Assembly: GCF_014196495.1 (NCBI RefSeq)
Contig: NZ_JACIDT010000004.1
Span: forward strand, 186,001-250,000
Length of the DNA stretch: 64,000 bases
Direction of reading: 5' to 3'
Source: Sphingobium jiangsuense
Lineage (GTDB): Bacteria > Pseudomonadota > Alphaproteobacteria > Sphingomonadales > Sphingomonadaceae
Made by a program: the position numbers and the translations under genes
Notes under the pieces: model-generated
What the model was told of the DNA's origin: nothing
Databases searched by the model: none
What the model saw: only the letters and a program-made list of their open reading frames with translations
In this document: positions 40,525 through 47,515 of the stretch, piece after piece
Numbering within the stretch: position 1 is the first letter of the stretch
Layout: each line of letters begins with the position of its first letter

Positions 40525-41268
40525 ATGACGGACAGGCGCTCGATCATCGTGACCGGCGGCGCCAGCGGCATCGGCCGATCCTGCGCGGAGCTTGCGGCCG
40601 CGCGGGGCTGGGCGGTGACGCTGGCCGATCGCGACGGCGGGGGCGAGGCCGTCGCCGCCCGCCTGCGCGCCGAAGGGGGCAAGGTGCGGTTCGTCGAAAC
40701 GGACGTGACCAGCGAGGACAGCGTGCGCGCGCTGGTCGCCGGCGCGGTCGACGCCCATGGGCGGCTCCACGGCGCGATCAACTGCGCGGGCATCGTCGGC
40801 AGCTCCCGCCCGATCCACGAGATCGAGACGGACGCGTGGGACCGCGTGCACGCGATCAACCTGCGCGGCATGTTCCTGTGCCTCAAGCATCAGGTCGCCG
40901 CGATGTGGGAGCACCGCGCGGGCAGCATCGTCGCGGTATCGTCGGCGGCGGCGCTGAAGGGCCTGCCGTGGAGCTCGGACTATTGCGGGTCGAAGGCCGG
41001 GATCGACGGCATGGTCCGGGGCGCGGCGATGGATTGCGCCGAGCGGGGCATCCGCATCAACGCGCTGCTGCCCGGCCCCACGCTCACCCCGCTCGCCGCC
41101 AGTTCGTCCAACGCCAACCCGGCGCTCGGCAAGATGCGCCTTCAGCCGATGGAGCGCATGGCCGACCCGGCGGAGGTCGCCCGCGCCGCGCTCTGGCTGG
41201 TTTCGGACGAAGCCAGCTTCGTCACCGGCATATCGATGCCGGTCGATGGCGGCATGGTGATTGCCTGA
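40525..41268 (+). CDS. SDR family oxidoreductase
   Basis: A 247-residue classical SDR: TGGASGIG near residue 10, NCAG in place of NNAG near 88, Ser in VAVSSAAAL and YCGSK near 153. The motif ADRDGGG after beta-2 favours NAD(H). AGGAGG five bases before ATG 40525 fixes the start. It follows the TonB receptor and is convergent with the acyl-CoA dehydrogenase cluster, so it is a plausible 3-hydroxyacyl-CoA or secondary-alcohol dehydrogenase for that pathway. Confidence 0.9.
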   Translation: MTDRRSIIVTGGASGIGRSCAELAAARGWAVTLADRDGGGEAVAARLRAEGGKVRFVETDVTSEDSVRALVAGAVDAHGRLHGAINCAGIVGSSRPIHEIETDAWDRVHAINLRGMFLCLKHQVAAMWEHRAGSIVAVSSAAALKGLPWSSDYCGSKAGIDGMVRGAAMDCAERGIRINALLPGPTLTPLAASSSNANPALGKMRLQPMERMADPAEVARAALWLVSDEASFVTGISMPVDGGMVIA

Positions 41269-41285
41269 ACGCTATTGCCTGAACG
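41260..41285. repeat. 12-bp direct repeat across the SDR 3' end
   Basis: ATTGCCTGAACG occurs twice, at 41260-41271 and 41274-41285. The first copy contains the SDR stop codon. It looks like a small slippage duplication between convergent genes. Confidence 0.7.
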
Positions 41286-41288
41286 GTT

Positions 41289-42362
41289 TCAGCCGATCGC
41301 CAGCCGCGCCACCCGGTCCCGGTGCATCGCCGGGCCGCCGAACAGCTGCTGGCTCAGCTTCGCCCGCTTCAGGAACAGATGGCAGGGATGCTCCCAGGTG
41401 AAGCCGATGCCGCCATGCAATTGCACCGCATCCCCGGCGAAGGCGGCGTAGACGTCGCAGCCATGGGCCTTGGCGCCCGACGCCATGGCCGACGCATCTG
41501 CCGCCCCCGCCTCCACCAGCGCGGCGGCATGGCGGGCAAGCACCTTCACCGCCTCGATCCGCACCTTCCAGTCGGCCACGCGATGCTTGAGCGCCTGAAA
41601 GGAACCGATGGGGCGGCCGAATTGCTCGCGCATGCACAGATAATCGACGGTGCGCTCCAGCAGCGCTTCCGCCCCGCCCGCCGCATCGCAGGCCAGCGCC
41701 ATCGCCGCATGGTCGAGCAGCGCGGCCCAGTCCGCCTCGGCAAGGCCAAGCAGATGCCCGTCCTCCACCCGCGCGCCGTCCAGCGTCACCCGCCCGGCGC
41801 TGCGCGTCAGGTCCACCAGCGGCCGCCGCGCGACCGTGACGCCTGCGGCATCGGTGGGGAGCAGCACGAGCGCCATCTGCCCCTCGCCCGCCCGCACCGG
41901 CAGCGCCAGCAGCCCGGCGCAATCGGCGAACAGCAGATGGTCGACCTCCCCCGCCAGCGCCCCCCGCGCGTCGAGCAGCGGCAGCGGCGCGTCTCGCGGC
42001 AGCGCGAAAGCGGCGAGGCACCCGCCCGCCGCCAGCGCGGGCAGCCAGCGCGCCTGCGTCTCCGGCCCGGCATGGCGGGCGATCGCGGCGGCGGCCAGCA
42101 TCGTCGGCAGCACCGGCACGGAGGCAAGCTCGCGGCCCAGCTCCTCATACAACACCGCCAGATGCTCCAGCCCCAGGCCCAGCCCGCCATGCGCCTGCGG
42201 CACGATCATGCCCAGCCAGCCGAGCCCGGCCATCTCGCCCCACAGCGCCCGGTCGAGGCCGCGCCCCTCGTCGCCGGGTATGTCGATCGCGCCGCCCGAC
42301 CGGTCGGACAGCACGCCCCGGATGGCTTCGCGCAATTCTTCGATATCGATCGTCCCGCTCAT
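41289..42362 (-). CDS. acyl-CoA dehydrogenase family protein (predicted non-catalytic subunit)
   Basis: A 357-residue acyl-CoA dehydrogenase-fold protein. N-terminal helical domain (EMAGLGWLGMIVPQAHGGLGLG), middle beta domain, and C-terminal helices with CMREQFGRPIGSFQALKHRVADW and the FAD-contacting AVQLHGGIGFTWEH. Neither known position for the catalytic Glu is occupied: the LCAD/IVD-type site reads AMALACD, and the chain ends before the MCAD-type site. It therefore looks like the non-catalytic partner of a two-subunit dehydrogenase, as in sterol side-chain ACADs. Its start overlaps the stop of the upstream gene by 4 bp. It is last in the four-gene minus-strand operon. Confidence 0.86.
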   Translation of the reverse strand: MSGTIDIEELREAIRGVLSDRSGGAIDIPGDEGRGLDRALWGEMAGLGWLGMIVPQAHGGLGLGLEHLAVLYEELGRELASVPVLPTMLAAAAIARHAGPETQARWLPALAAGGCLAAFALPRDAPLPLLDARGALAGEVDHLLFADCAGLLALPVRAGEGQMALVLLPTDAAGVTVARRPLVDLTRSAGRVTLDGARVEDGHLLGLAEADWAALLDHAAMALACDAAGGAEALLERTVDYLCMREQFGRPIGSFQALKHRVADWKVRIEAVKVLARHAAALVEAGAADASAMASGAKAHGCDVYAAFAGDAVQLHGGIGFTWEHPCHLFLKRAKLSQQLFGGPAMHRDRVARLAIG

Positions 42363-43300
42363 CCGTTCGCTCCCTCCACGGCGGGCCAGCGCCGGTCGGC
42401 GATATCGAGGGCGGCGCCCGCCAGTCCACCCGCTTCCGCCTGAAGCGCGCGGATGCGATAGGTCCAGAAATGCAGCGAATGCTCGGTGGTCACGCCCATG
42501 CCGCCGTTGAACTGATGGAGGTCGAACAGCAGCGGCTGGATGCCCAGCAGCGCATGGCAGACGGCGATGTCGGCATCGCCCGCGCGCGCGCTCCACGCCG
42601 CGCGCATCGCCAGATAACAGGTCGATCGCGCATGACCATGGCGCTGGACGAGCCGGTGCTGCACCGCCTGAAACGAGCCGACCGCCCGGCCGAACACCTG
42701 CCGCTGCGTCACATGGTCGATGGTGAAATCGATCGCCGCGCGCGCGGCGCCCGCTATCTCCGTGGCGATGCCGGTCCGCCACCATTGGCGCAGCAACGCC
42801 CCGCCGCCCGCGATCCGCTGGCCTGAAGCAGGATCAGGCGCCCGCGCGAAGCGGCCATAGGGATAGCCGAGGATCGACGCCACCTGCTCCACCGCGCCGG
42901 GATCGACCGGCAGCACGATACTGTCCTCGCCGCAATCGACCAACAGCGTGCGGGCGACGGTCAGGTTGCGGATCGCCCGCCCCAGATCGCGCTCGGCGGC
43001 GAGGGCGACCGGCCCCTCCACCATCCTGTCGGGCAGCGCCATCGGCGCGACCAGACCGCTTCCCATCGCCTCTATCGACCGCAGGCTGCGGGCGGTTTCG
43101 AACGCCACCAGCGCGGCTTCGAGCGGCCCCATGCTGCGCGCGGCGTCGAGAAAGCCGTTCTCCGCCAGCAGCGCCTGCAACGCCGGATCGTGCCAGGCAT
43201 AGGACAGGCGCTCGGCCTGCGGCAGGTCGGCATGGTCCCGCAAAATAGCCTGCACCGCATCGACCAGCGCCTGCTGATCCTCGCTCAGGTGAAAATCCAT
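42359..43300 (-). CDS. acyl-CoA dehydrogenase family protein (short, predicted non-catalytic subunit)
   Basis: At 313 residues it is shorter than usual for the family. The N-terminus MDFHLSEDQQALVDAVQAIL and the C-terminal half (VTQRQVFGRAVGSFQAVQHRLVQ; LHQFNGGMGVTTEHSLHFW) are recognisable. The region between is compressed, and the loop that binds the FAD isoalloxazine and acyl group in the beta domain is reduced. No catalytic Glu is seen at either known position (the LCAD/IVD-type site reads GIATEIAG). It probably pairs with one of the catalytic ACADs upstream. It overlaps the next gene by 4 bp and lies 2 bp from the previous one, so the products are likely made in fixed ratio. Confidence 0.85.
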   Translation of the reverse strand: MDFHLSEDQQALVDAVQAILRDHADLPQAERLSYAWHDPALQALLAENGFLDAARSMGPLEAALVAFETARSLRSIEAMGSGLVAPMALPDRMVEGPVALAAERDLGRAIRNLTVARTLLVDCGEDSIVLPVDPGAVEQVASILGYPYGRFARAPDPASGQRIAGGGALLRQWWRTGIATEIAGAARAAIDFTIDHVTQRQVFGRAVGSFQAVQHRLVQRHGHARSTCYLAMRAAWSARAGDADIAVCHALLGIQPLLFDLHQFNGGMGVTTEHSLHFWTYRIRALQAEAGGLAGAALDIADRRWPAVEGANG

Positions 43301-43302
43301 CG

Positions 43303-44445
43303 TCAGCCCCTTGGCAAGCCGAGGCCGCCGCGGGCGACCAGATCGAGCTGAATTTCATTGGTGCCGCCGGTGATCCCGGCCGGGATGTTGATCCGGTAAT
43401 AATCCTCCAGCAGCCTGTCGCCGCCGGCGAGGCAATCGGGCAGATAGTCGGCGAGGAAATTCATCATGTCGCCCACCGCCTCCAGCGCCACGATGCGCGA
43501 CAGATTGGCGTCGCTGTTAGGCGGCTCGCCCCGCACGCGCTGGTCGACCACCAGATAGGTCAGCATCCGCGCCGCCTCGAATCTGGCGACGAGCAGGCCC
43601 GCACGGTGGCGCACGATCGGGTCGCCGTCCCAGCGCCCCTCCGCCCGCAGCTGCTCCACCGCCCGGTCGAGCGCATCGAGTCCGGTGTGATAGCGCGGCA
43701 CGCCGACGCGCTCGAACGCCAGCGCATGGGTGACGATGCCCCATGCCTGCCCCTCCTCGCCCAGCCGGTTCGCCACCGGCACGCGGACATCGGTGAAGAA
43801 CACCTCGTTGAGATGGCCGTCCTTGATCAGGCCGGGAAAGCTGGTGACGGAAATGCCCGGCGTGTCCATCGGCACCAGCAGGATGGAGACGTCCTTGCGT
43901 CCCGGCCCGGTGCGCACCAGCAGGAAGCACCAGTCGGCCCTGCGCGCATAGCTGGTCCAGATCTTCGACCCGTTCACCACATAATGGTCGCCGTCGCGTT
44001 CCGCCCGCGTGCGCAGCGCCGCCAGATCGGTGCCCGCATCGGGCTCCGAAAAGCCCTGGCACCAGATCACCGTGCCGCCGGCGATGCCGGCGACGTGACG
44101 CGCCTTCTGCTCCTCCGTGCCATATTTCAGCAGCGTCGGGCCGATCCAGTTCACGTTCATATATTGCGAGCCGCGCGGCTCGCCCGCCGCCTTCATCTCC
44201 TCGCCGAGGATGAAATGATACCAGTCCGGGCAGTCGGCGCCGCCATATTCCTTCGGCCAATGCGGCGTCAGCAGCCCGCGCTCGGCCAGCGCGGCGCAGA
44301 AATGGCGCGAAAAGTCTACCTGTTTGTCCGACGCATAGCTTTCGGACACATAGGCCTCGTCCCAATCACCGGGCAGCAGCTCGTCCAGCGCCTGCCGCAC
44401 GCGGCGGCGAAAGTCGATCTGGTCGTCGGTCCAGGCGAATTCCAT
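43303..44445 (-). CDS. acyl-CoA dehydrogenase (predicted catalytic subunit)
   Basis: A 380-residue acyl-CoA dehydrogenase. The FAD/substrate signature WCQGFSEPDAGTDLAALRTRA and WTSYARRADWCFLLVRT is complete. The MCAD-type catalytic Glu is replaced by Gly (ITGGTNEIQ). A Glu in ALAFERVGVPRYH lies at the position used by LCAD and isovaleryl-CoA dehydrogenase, so the enzyme should be active. This pattern is found in the catalytic chains of heteromeric sterol side-chain ACADs. It introduces a 2,3-double bond in an acyl-CoA and hands electrons to ETF. The downstream short ACAD is its likely partner. Confidence 0.92.
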   Translation of the reverse strand: MEFAWTDDQIDFRRRVRQALDELLPGDWDEAYVSESYASDKQVDFSRHFCAALAERGLLTPHWPKEYGGADCPDWYHFILGEEMKAAGEPRGSQYMNVNWIGPTLLKYGTEEQKARHVAGIAGGTVIWCQGFSEPDAGTDLAALRTRAERDGDHYVVNGSKIWTSYARRADWCFLLVRTGPGRKDVSILLVPMDTPGISVTSFPGLIKDGHLNEVFFTDVRVPVANRLGEEGQAWGIVTHALAFERVGVPRYHTGLDALDRAVEQLRAEGRWDGDPIVRHRAGLLVARFEAARMLTYLVVDQRVRGEPPNSDANLSRIVALEAVGDMMNFLADYLPDCLAGGDRLLEDYYRINIPAGITGGTNEIQLDLVARGGLGLPRG

Positions 44446-44464
44446 GGCTGCTCCCCGCTCCCGC

Positions 44465-45679
44465 TCAGGCCGCCCGCGGCTCGCGGGGCAGCTTCAGTCC
44501 GCGCTCGGCGATGATGGTGCGCTGGATCTCGGAGCTGCCGCCCGAAATGGTCCATGCCCAGGAATAGAGATAATCCTGCATCCAGTAGCCGGTCTCATTG
44601 GCTCCGCCCATCAGCACCGCCTCCAGATACTGCGCCTCGATGCCGCCGATGGCGACGCCCAGCTCGGTGAAATCGCGCAGCAGCTCGCTGTAATAGAGCT
44701 TGATGATCGACGGCTCGACCCCTGCGGCCTCGCCACGCAGCACGCCGGAAAGCTGGTTGTTGACCAGCAGGCGCAGCGCCTCGATGCGCAGGCGCACGTC
44801 CACCATGCGGCGGCGGATCTCGTCATCCTCGATCGGCATGCGCCCCGCTGGCGAGGGCGCGCGGGCGGCGGCGGTGAGCAGCTTGAACCCCTCGCGCATC
44901 CGCTCCGCCAGTTCCAGCACCGACAGGCCCCGCTCCGACGAGAGCGTCGATTGCGCGACGGCCCAGCCGCCATGTTCCGGGCCGATCAGATTCTCGGCCG
45001 GAATGACCACATCGTCGAGGAAGATTTCGTTGAAATGCGACGCGCCGGTCATCTGCCGGATCGGCCGCAGCGAAACGCCCGGCGTGCGCAGGTCGAGGAT
45101 GAAATAGGAAATGCCCTTCGTCTTCGCCGCCGCCGGGTCGGTGCGCGCCAGCAGCAGGCAATAGCGCGCAAGATGCGCGTTGGACGACCATGTCTTCTGC
45201 CCGTTGACCACGAAATGATCGCCCCGCCGCTCCGCCCGCGTGCGCAGGCTGGCGAGGTCGGACCCGGCGCCCGGTTCGGAAAAGCCCTGGCACCATATCT
45301 CGTCCCCGGCGAGGATCGCGGGCAGGTGGCGGCGGCGCTGCTCCTCCGTGCCCCAGTGCAGCAGGGTGCCCGGCACATGATGCAGCGCGATGAAATAGAG
45401 GATCAGCCGGGGCGCGCCCGCGCGGGCGATTTCCTCATAGAGCACGATCTGCTCGGCGAAGGAAAGTCCGCCGCCGCCCCATTCGCGCGGCCAATGGGGC
45501 GCGGCATAGCCCGGCTCCATCAGCTTGCGGAACCAGAATTTCTGGAAGGCGACGTGATCCTCCTCGGCCGCGCCGGTCATCCGCGCGCGCCAGTCGGCGG
45601 GCAGATTGCGCGCCAGCCAGTCGCGCACCTCGGCGCGAAACGGGTCCAGCGCCTGCAATTCGGCCAATATGGTGCTCAT
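44465..45679 (-). CDS. acyl-CoA dehydrogenase (predicted catalytic subunit)
   Basis: A 404-residue acyl-CoA dehydrogenase and first gene of the four-gene minus-strand operon. FAD-site motifs WCQGFSEPGAGSDLASLRTRA and WSSNAHLARYCLLLARTD are intact. The MCAD-type Glu is Gly (TISGGSSEIQ), while the LCAD/IVD-type Glu is present in LSSERGLSVLE. It is related to but distinct from the next ACAD, so the operon seems to hold two catalytic and two non-catalytic chains. Directly upstream (45701-45730) is a tandem TTATCG element shared with the promoter region at 56.2 kb. Confidence 0.92.
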   Translation of the reverse strand: MSTILAELQALDPFRAEVRDWLARNLPADWRARMTGAAEEDHVAFQKFWFRKLMEPGYAAPHWPREWGGGGLSFAEQIVLYEEIARAGAPRLILYFIALHHVPGTLLHWGTEEQRRRHLPAILAGDEIWCQGFSEPGAGSDLASLRTRAERRGDHFVVNGQKTWSSNAHLARYCLLLARTDPAAAKTKGISYFILDLRTPGVSLRPIRQMTGASHFNEIFLDDVVIPAENLIGPEHGGWAVAQSTLSSERGLSVLELAERMREGFKLLTAAARAPSPAGRMPIEDDEIRRRMVDVRLRIEALRLLVNNQLSGVLRGEAAGVEPSIIKLYYSELLRDFTELGVAIGGIEAQYLEAVLMGGANETGYWMQDYLYSWAWTISGGSSEIQRTIIAERGLKLPREPRAA

Positions 45680-45700
45680 TCCGATATCAAATCCGTGCGT

Positions 45701-45730
45701 TTATCGCTCATATAATCTTTTATCGACCAT
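45701..45730. promoter_or_regulatory. tandem TTATCG element in divergent promoter (copy 1)
   Basis: TTATCGCTCATATA starts at 45701 and a second TTATCG starts at 45720, 19 bp later, followed by ACCAT. The same arrangement with the same 19-bp spacing and an identical first 14 bases is found at 56241-56270. It lies 22 bp upstream of the acyl-CoA dehydrogenase operon and is likely a binding site for a shared regulator. TATAAT at 45711-45716 falls inside it. Confidence 0.6.
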
Positions 45731-45826
45731 GAACGCAGGACATGCCGCTGTCAAGCGACCGGCGAAATATGCGATACGGGATTGTCAATCGATCGGCATT
45801 GGCATAAATCGAACATTTGTTACATA

Positions 45827-45841
45827 GTCGTACAATACGAC
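45827..45841. promoter_or_regulatory. perfect palindrome upstream of the DUF35 gene
   Basis: GTCGTA-CAA-TACGAC is a perfect 15-bp inverted repeat ending 34 bp before the DUF35 start codon at 45876. Its position suits an operator over or just downstream of the promoter of the DUF35-thiolase-ligase-GMC-IclR operon; the IclR or a TetR protein of this window is a candidate binder. Confidence 0.5.
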
Positions 45842-45875
45842 GCAAATCACCTTTGGGGCGGGCAGAGGAAGGCAT

Positions 45876-46310
45876 ATGAGCTACAGCTTCGAACAGCATA
45901 AGATCGTCGGCGCGATCGAGGCGGACGACGACTATTGGCGCGGCCTCGAAGACGGCGTCCTCCGCCTGCCCCGCTGCGCCTCGTGCCGGGGCTGGACATG
46001 GCCCGCCCATTTCCGCTGCGGGCAATGCGGGTCGTGGGACTTCGACTGGGTGGCGGTGGAGCCCAGGGGCCGCATCTTCACCTATACCCGCACCCATTAT
46101 GCGTTCGACCGCGTGCTCGAACGCCGGGAGGACGTGCCCTATGTGACGGTGGTGGCGGAACTGCCCGATGCCGGCAACCTCCGCCTGATCGGCGTGCTGA
46201 AGGGCGACGAGGCGGACCTTGCCATCGGCGCGCCGGTGCGCGGCACCATCGATCCGCCGAGCGCCAAAAGCAAATTCTATCCCGCCCTGCGCTGGGAACT
46301 CGAACGCTGA
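45876..46310 (+). CDS. Zn-ribbon domain-containing OB-fold protein (DUF35)
   Basis: A 144-residue protein. An N-terminal helix is followed by a rubredoxin-like zinc ribbon (CASC and CGQC, residues about 34-52) and a C-terminal OB-fold (GRIFTYTRTHYAF through PVRGTID). DUF35 proteins bind acyl-CoA and form complexes with thiolase-superfamily partners; in steroid-degrading bacteria the DUF35 part of ChsH2 activates the aldolase Ltp2. The next gene, 23 bp downstream, encodes just such a Cys-less thiolase-like protein, so the two are expected to work as a complex. AGAGGAAGGCAT precedes the ATG. Confidence 0.92.
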   Translation: MSYSFEQHKIVGAIEADDDYWRGLEDGVLRLPRCASCRGWTWPAHFRCGQCGSWDFDWVAVEPRGRIFTYTRTHYAFDRVLERREDVPYVTVVAELPDAGNLRLIGVLKGDEADLAIGAPVRGTIDPPSAKSKFYPALRWELER

Positions 46311-46333
46311 GCCGGATGATGACGGAGAGGAAT

Positions 46334-47500
46334 GTGAGCAGCATGCGAGGCGCCACCGCGATCGTCGGCATCGGCCAGACCCCTTATTACAAACGCGGCA
46401 CCGCGCCGGAGCCGGAGCTGAAGCTGGCGCTGCGCGCGATCACCCAGGCCGCCGACGATGCGGGCATCGACGTGCGCGACATCGACGGGTTCATCTCCTA
46501 TGCGTCGGAACGCAGCGACCCGGCCAAGCTGATGCCCGCGCTCGGCACCCGCGAATGCCGCTTCGCCTCGCTGGTCTGGATCCATGGCGGGGCGCTGGCG
46601 GGCACGCTCAATGTCGCGGCGGGGGCGATCCTTTCGGGGCAGGCGGACATCGTCGCCATCTATCGCTCCATGGCCGAGGGCAACAGCCAGCGCCTGCGCG
46701 TGGCCGTGGCGCAGAACGACACCTCGTCGCAATATCTGGTCAACGGGCTGGATTCGCCCGCGCAGATTCTCGCGCTGCGCGCGCAGCGGCTGATGGAGCA
46801 TCATGGCGTGCCGCGCTCCGCGCTGTTCGCGACGGTGCAGGCGTCCTATTATCACGCCCGGAACAATTCGCGCGCGCTGGGCCGAGCCACCGAAATGACG
46901 CGGGAGATATACGACGAGGCACGGATGATCTCCGAGCCCTATCGCCTGTTCGACTGCTCGCGCGAGAATGACGGCGCGGCCTGCGTGCTGGTCGTCTCCG
47001 CCGAGCGCGCCCGCGACCTCAGGCAGACGCCCGCCTATGTCCTCTCCGCGCCGATGGGCACGATGGGCGGCGGCGGCGCGCTGGAGGAGAATTGGCGGCC
47101 CTATTACGCCACCGCCGGGCAGAAGGAGCTGGCCGACCGCCTCTGGCGCGAATCGGGCTATGGCCCGAAGGATGTCGACGTGGCGCAAATCTACATGAAC
47201 ATGGACGCGATGGGCATCGGCTCGATGATCGACCACGGCTTCTTCGCGATGGAGGAGGCCGGGGCCTTCTGCACCCTCGACAATCTGATCGCCCCGTCGG
47301 GCAGGCTGCCCATCAACACGTCGGGCGGCGACCTGGCCGAAGGGTTCATTCACGGCATGGGCCTGATCCCGGAGGCCGTGCGGCAGATACGCGGCACCTC
47401 GGTCAATCAGGTCCCCGGCGCCCGCCTGTCGCTCGTTACCGGCGGGCCGGGCGACCTGATGAGCAGCACCGCGTTGCTGGGGAGCGCCGACACGCTTTAA
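46334..47500 (+). CDS. thiolase-like lipid-transfer protein (Ltp2-type, Cys-less)
   Basis: A 388-residue thiolase-superfamily protein of the SCP2/lipid-transfer type. It begins RGATAIVGIGQTPYYKRG and ends with the INTSGGDLAEGFIHGMGLIPEAVRQIRG block typical of the group. The position of the thiolase nucleophile reads WIHGGALAG, with no Cys, as in Ltp2-type retro-aldolases that release propionyl-CoA or similar from sterol side chains. GTG 46334 has GGAG six bases upstream; ATGs at 46316 and 46343 are alternatives. It follows the DUF35 gene and precedes a CoA ligase, so it is probably the carbon-carbon-cleaving step of this operon (inference). Confidence 0.87.
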   Translation: MSSMRGATAIVGIGQTPYYKRGTAPEPELKLALRAITQAADDAGIDVRDIDGFISYASERSDPAKLMPALGTRECRFASLVWIHGGALAGTLNVAAGAILSGQADIVAIYRSMAEGNSQRLRVAVAQNDTSSQYLVNGLDSPAQILALRAQRLMEHHGVPRSALFATVQASYYHARNNSRALGRATEMTREIYDEARMISEPYRLFDCSRENDGAACVLVVSAERARDLRQTPAYVLSAPMGTMGGGGALEENWRPYYATAGQKELADRLWRESGYGPKDVDVAQIYMNMDAMGIGSMIDHGFFAMEEAGAFCTLDNLIAPSGRLPINTSGGDLAEGFIHGMGLIPEAVRQIRGTSVNQVPGARLSLVTGGPGDLMSSTALLGSADTL

Positions 47501-47515
47501 ACCGGAACAGGACCG

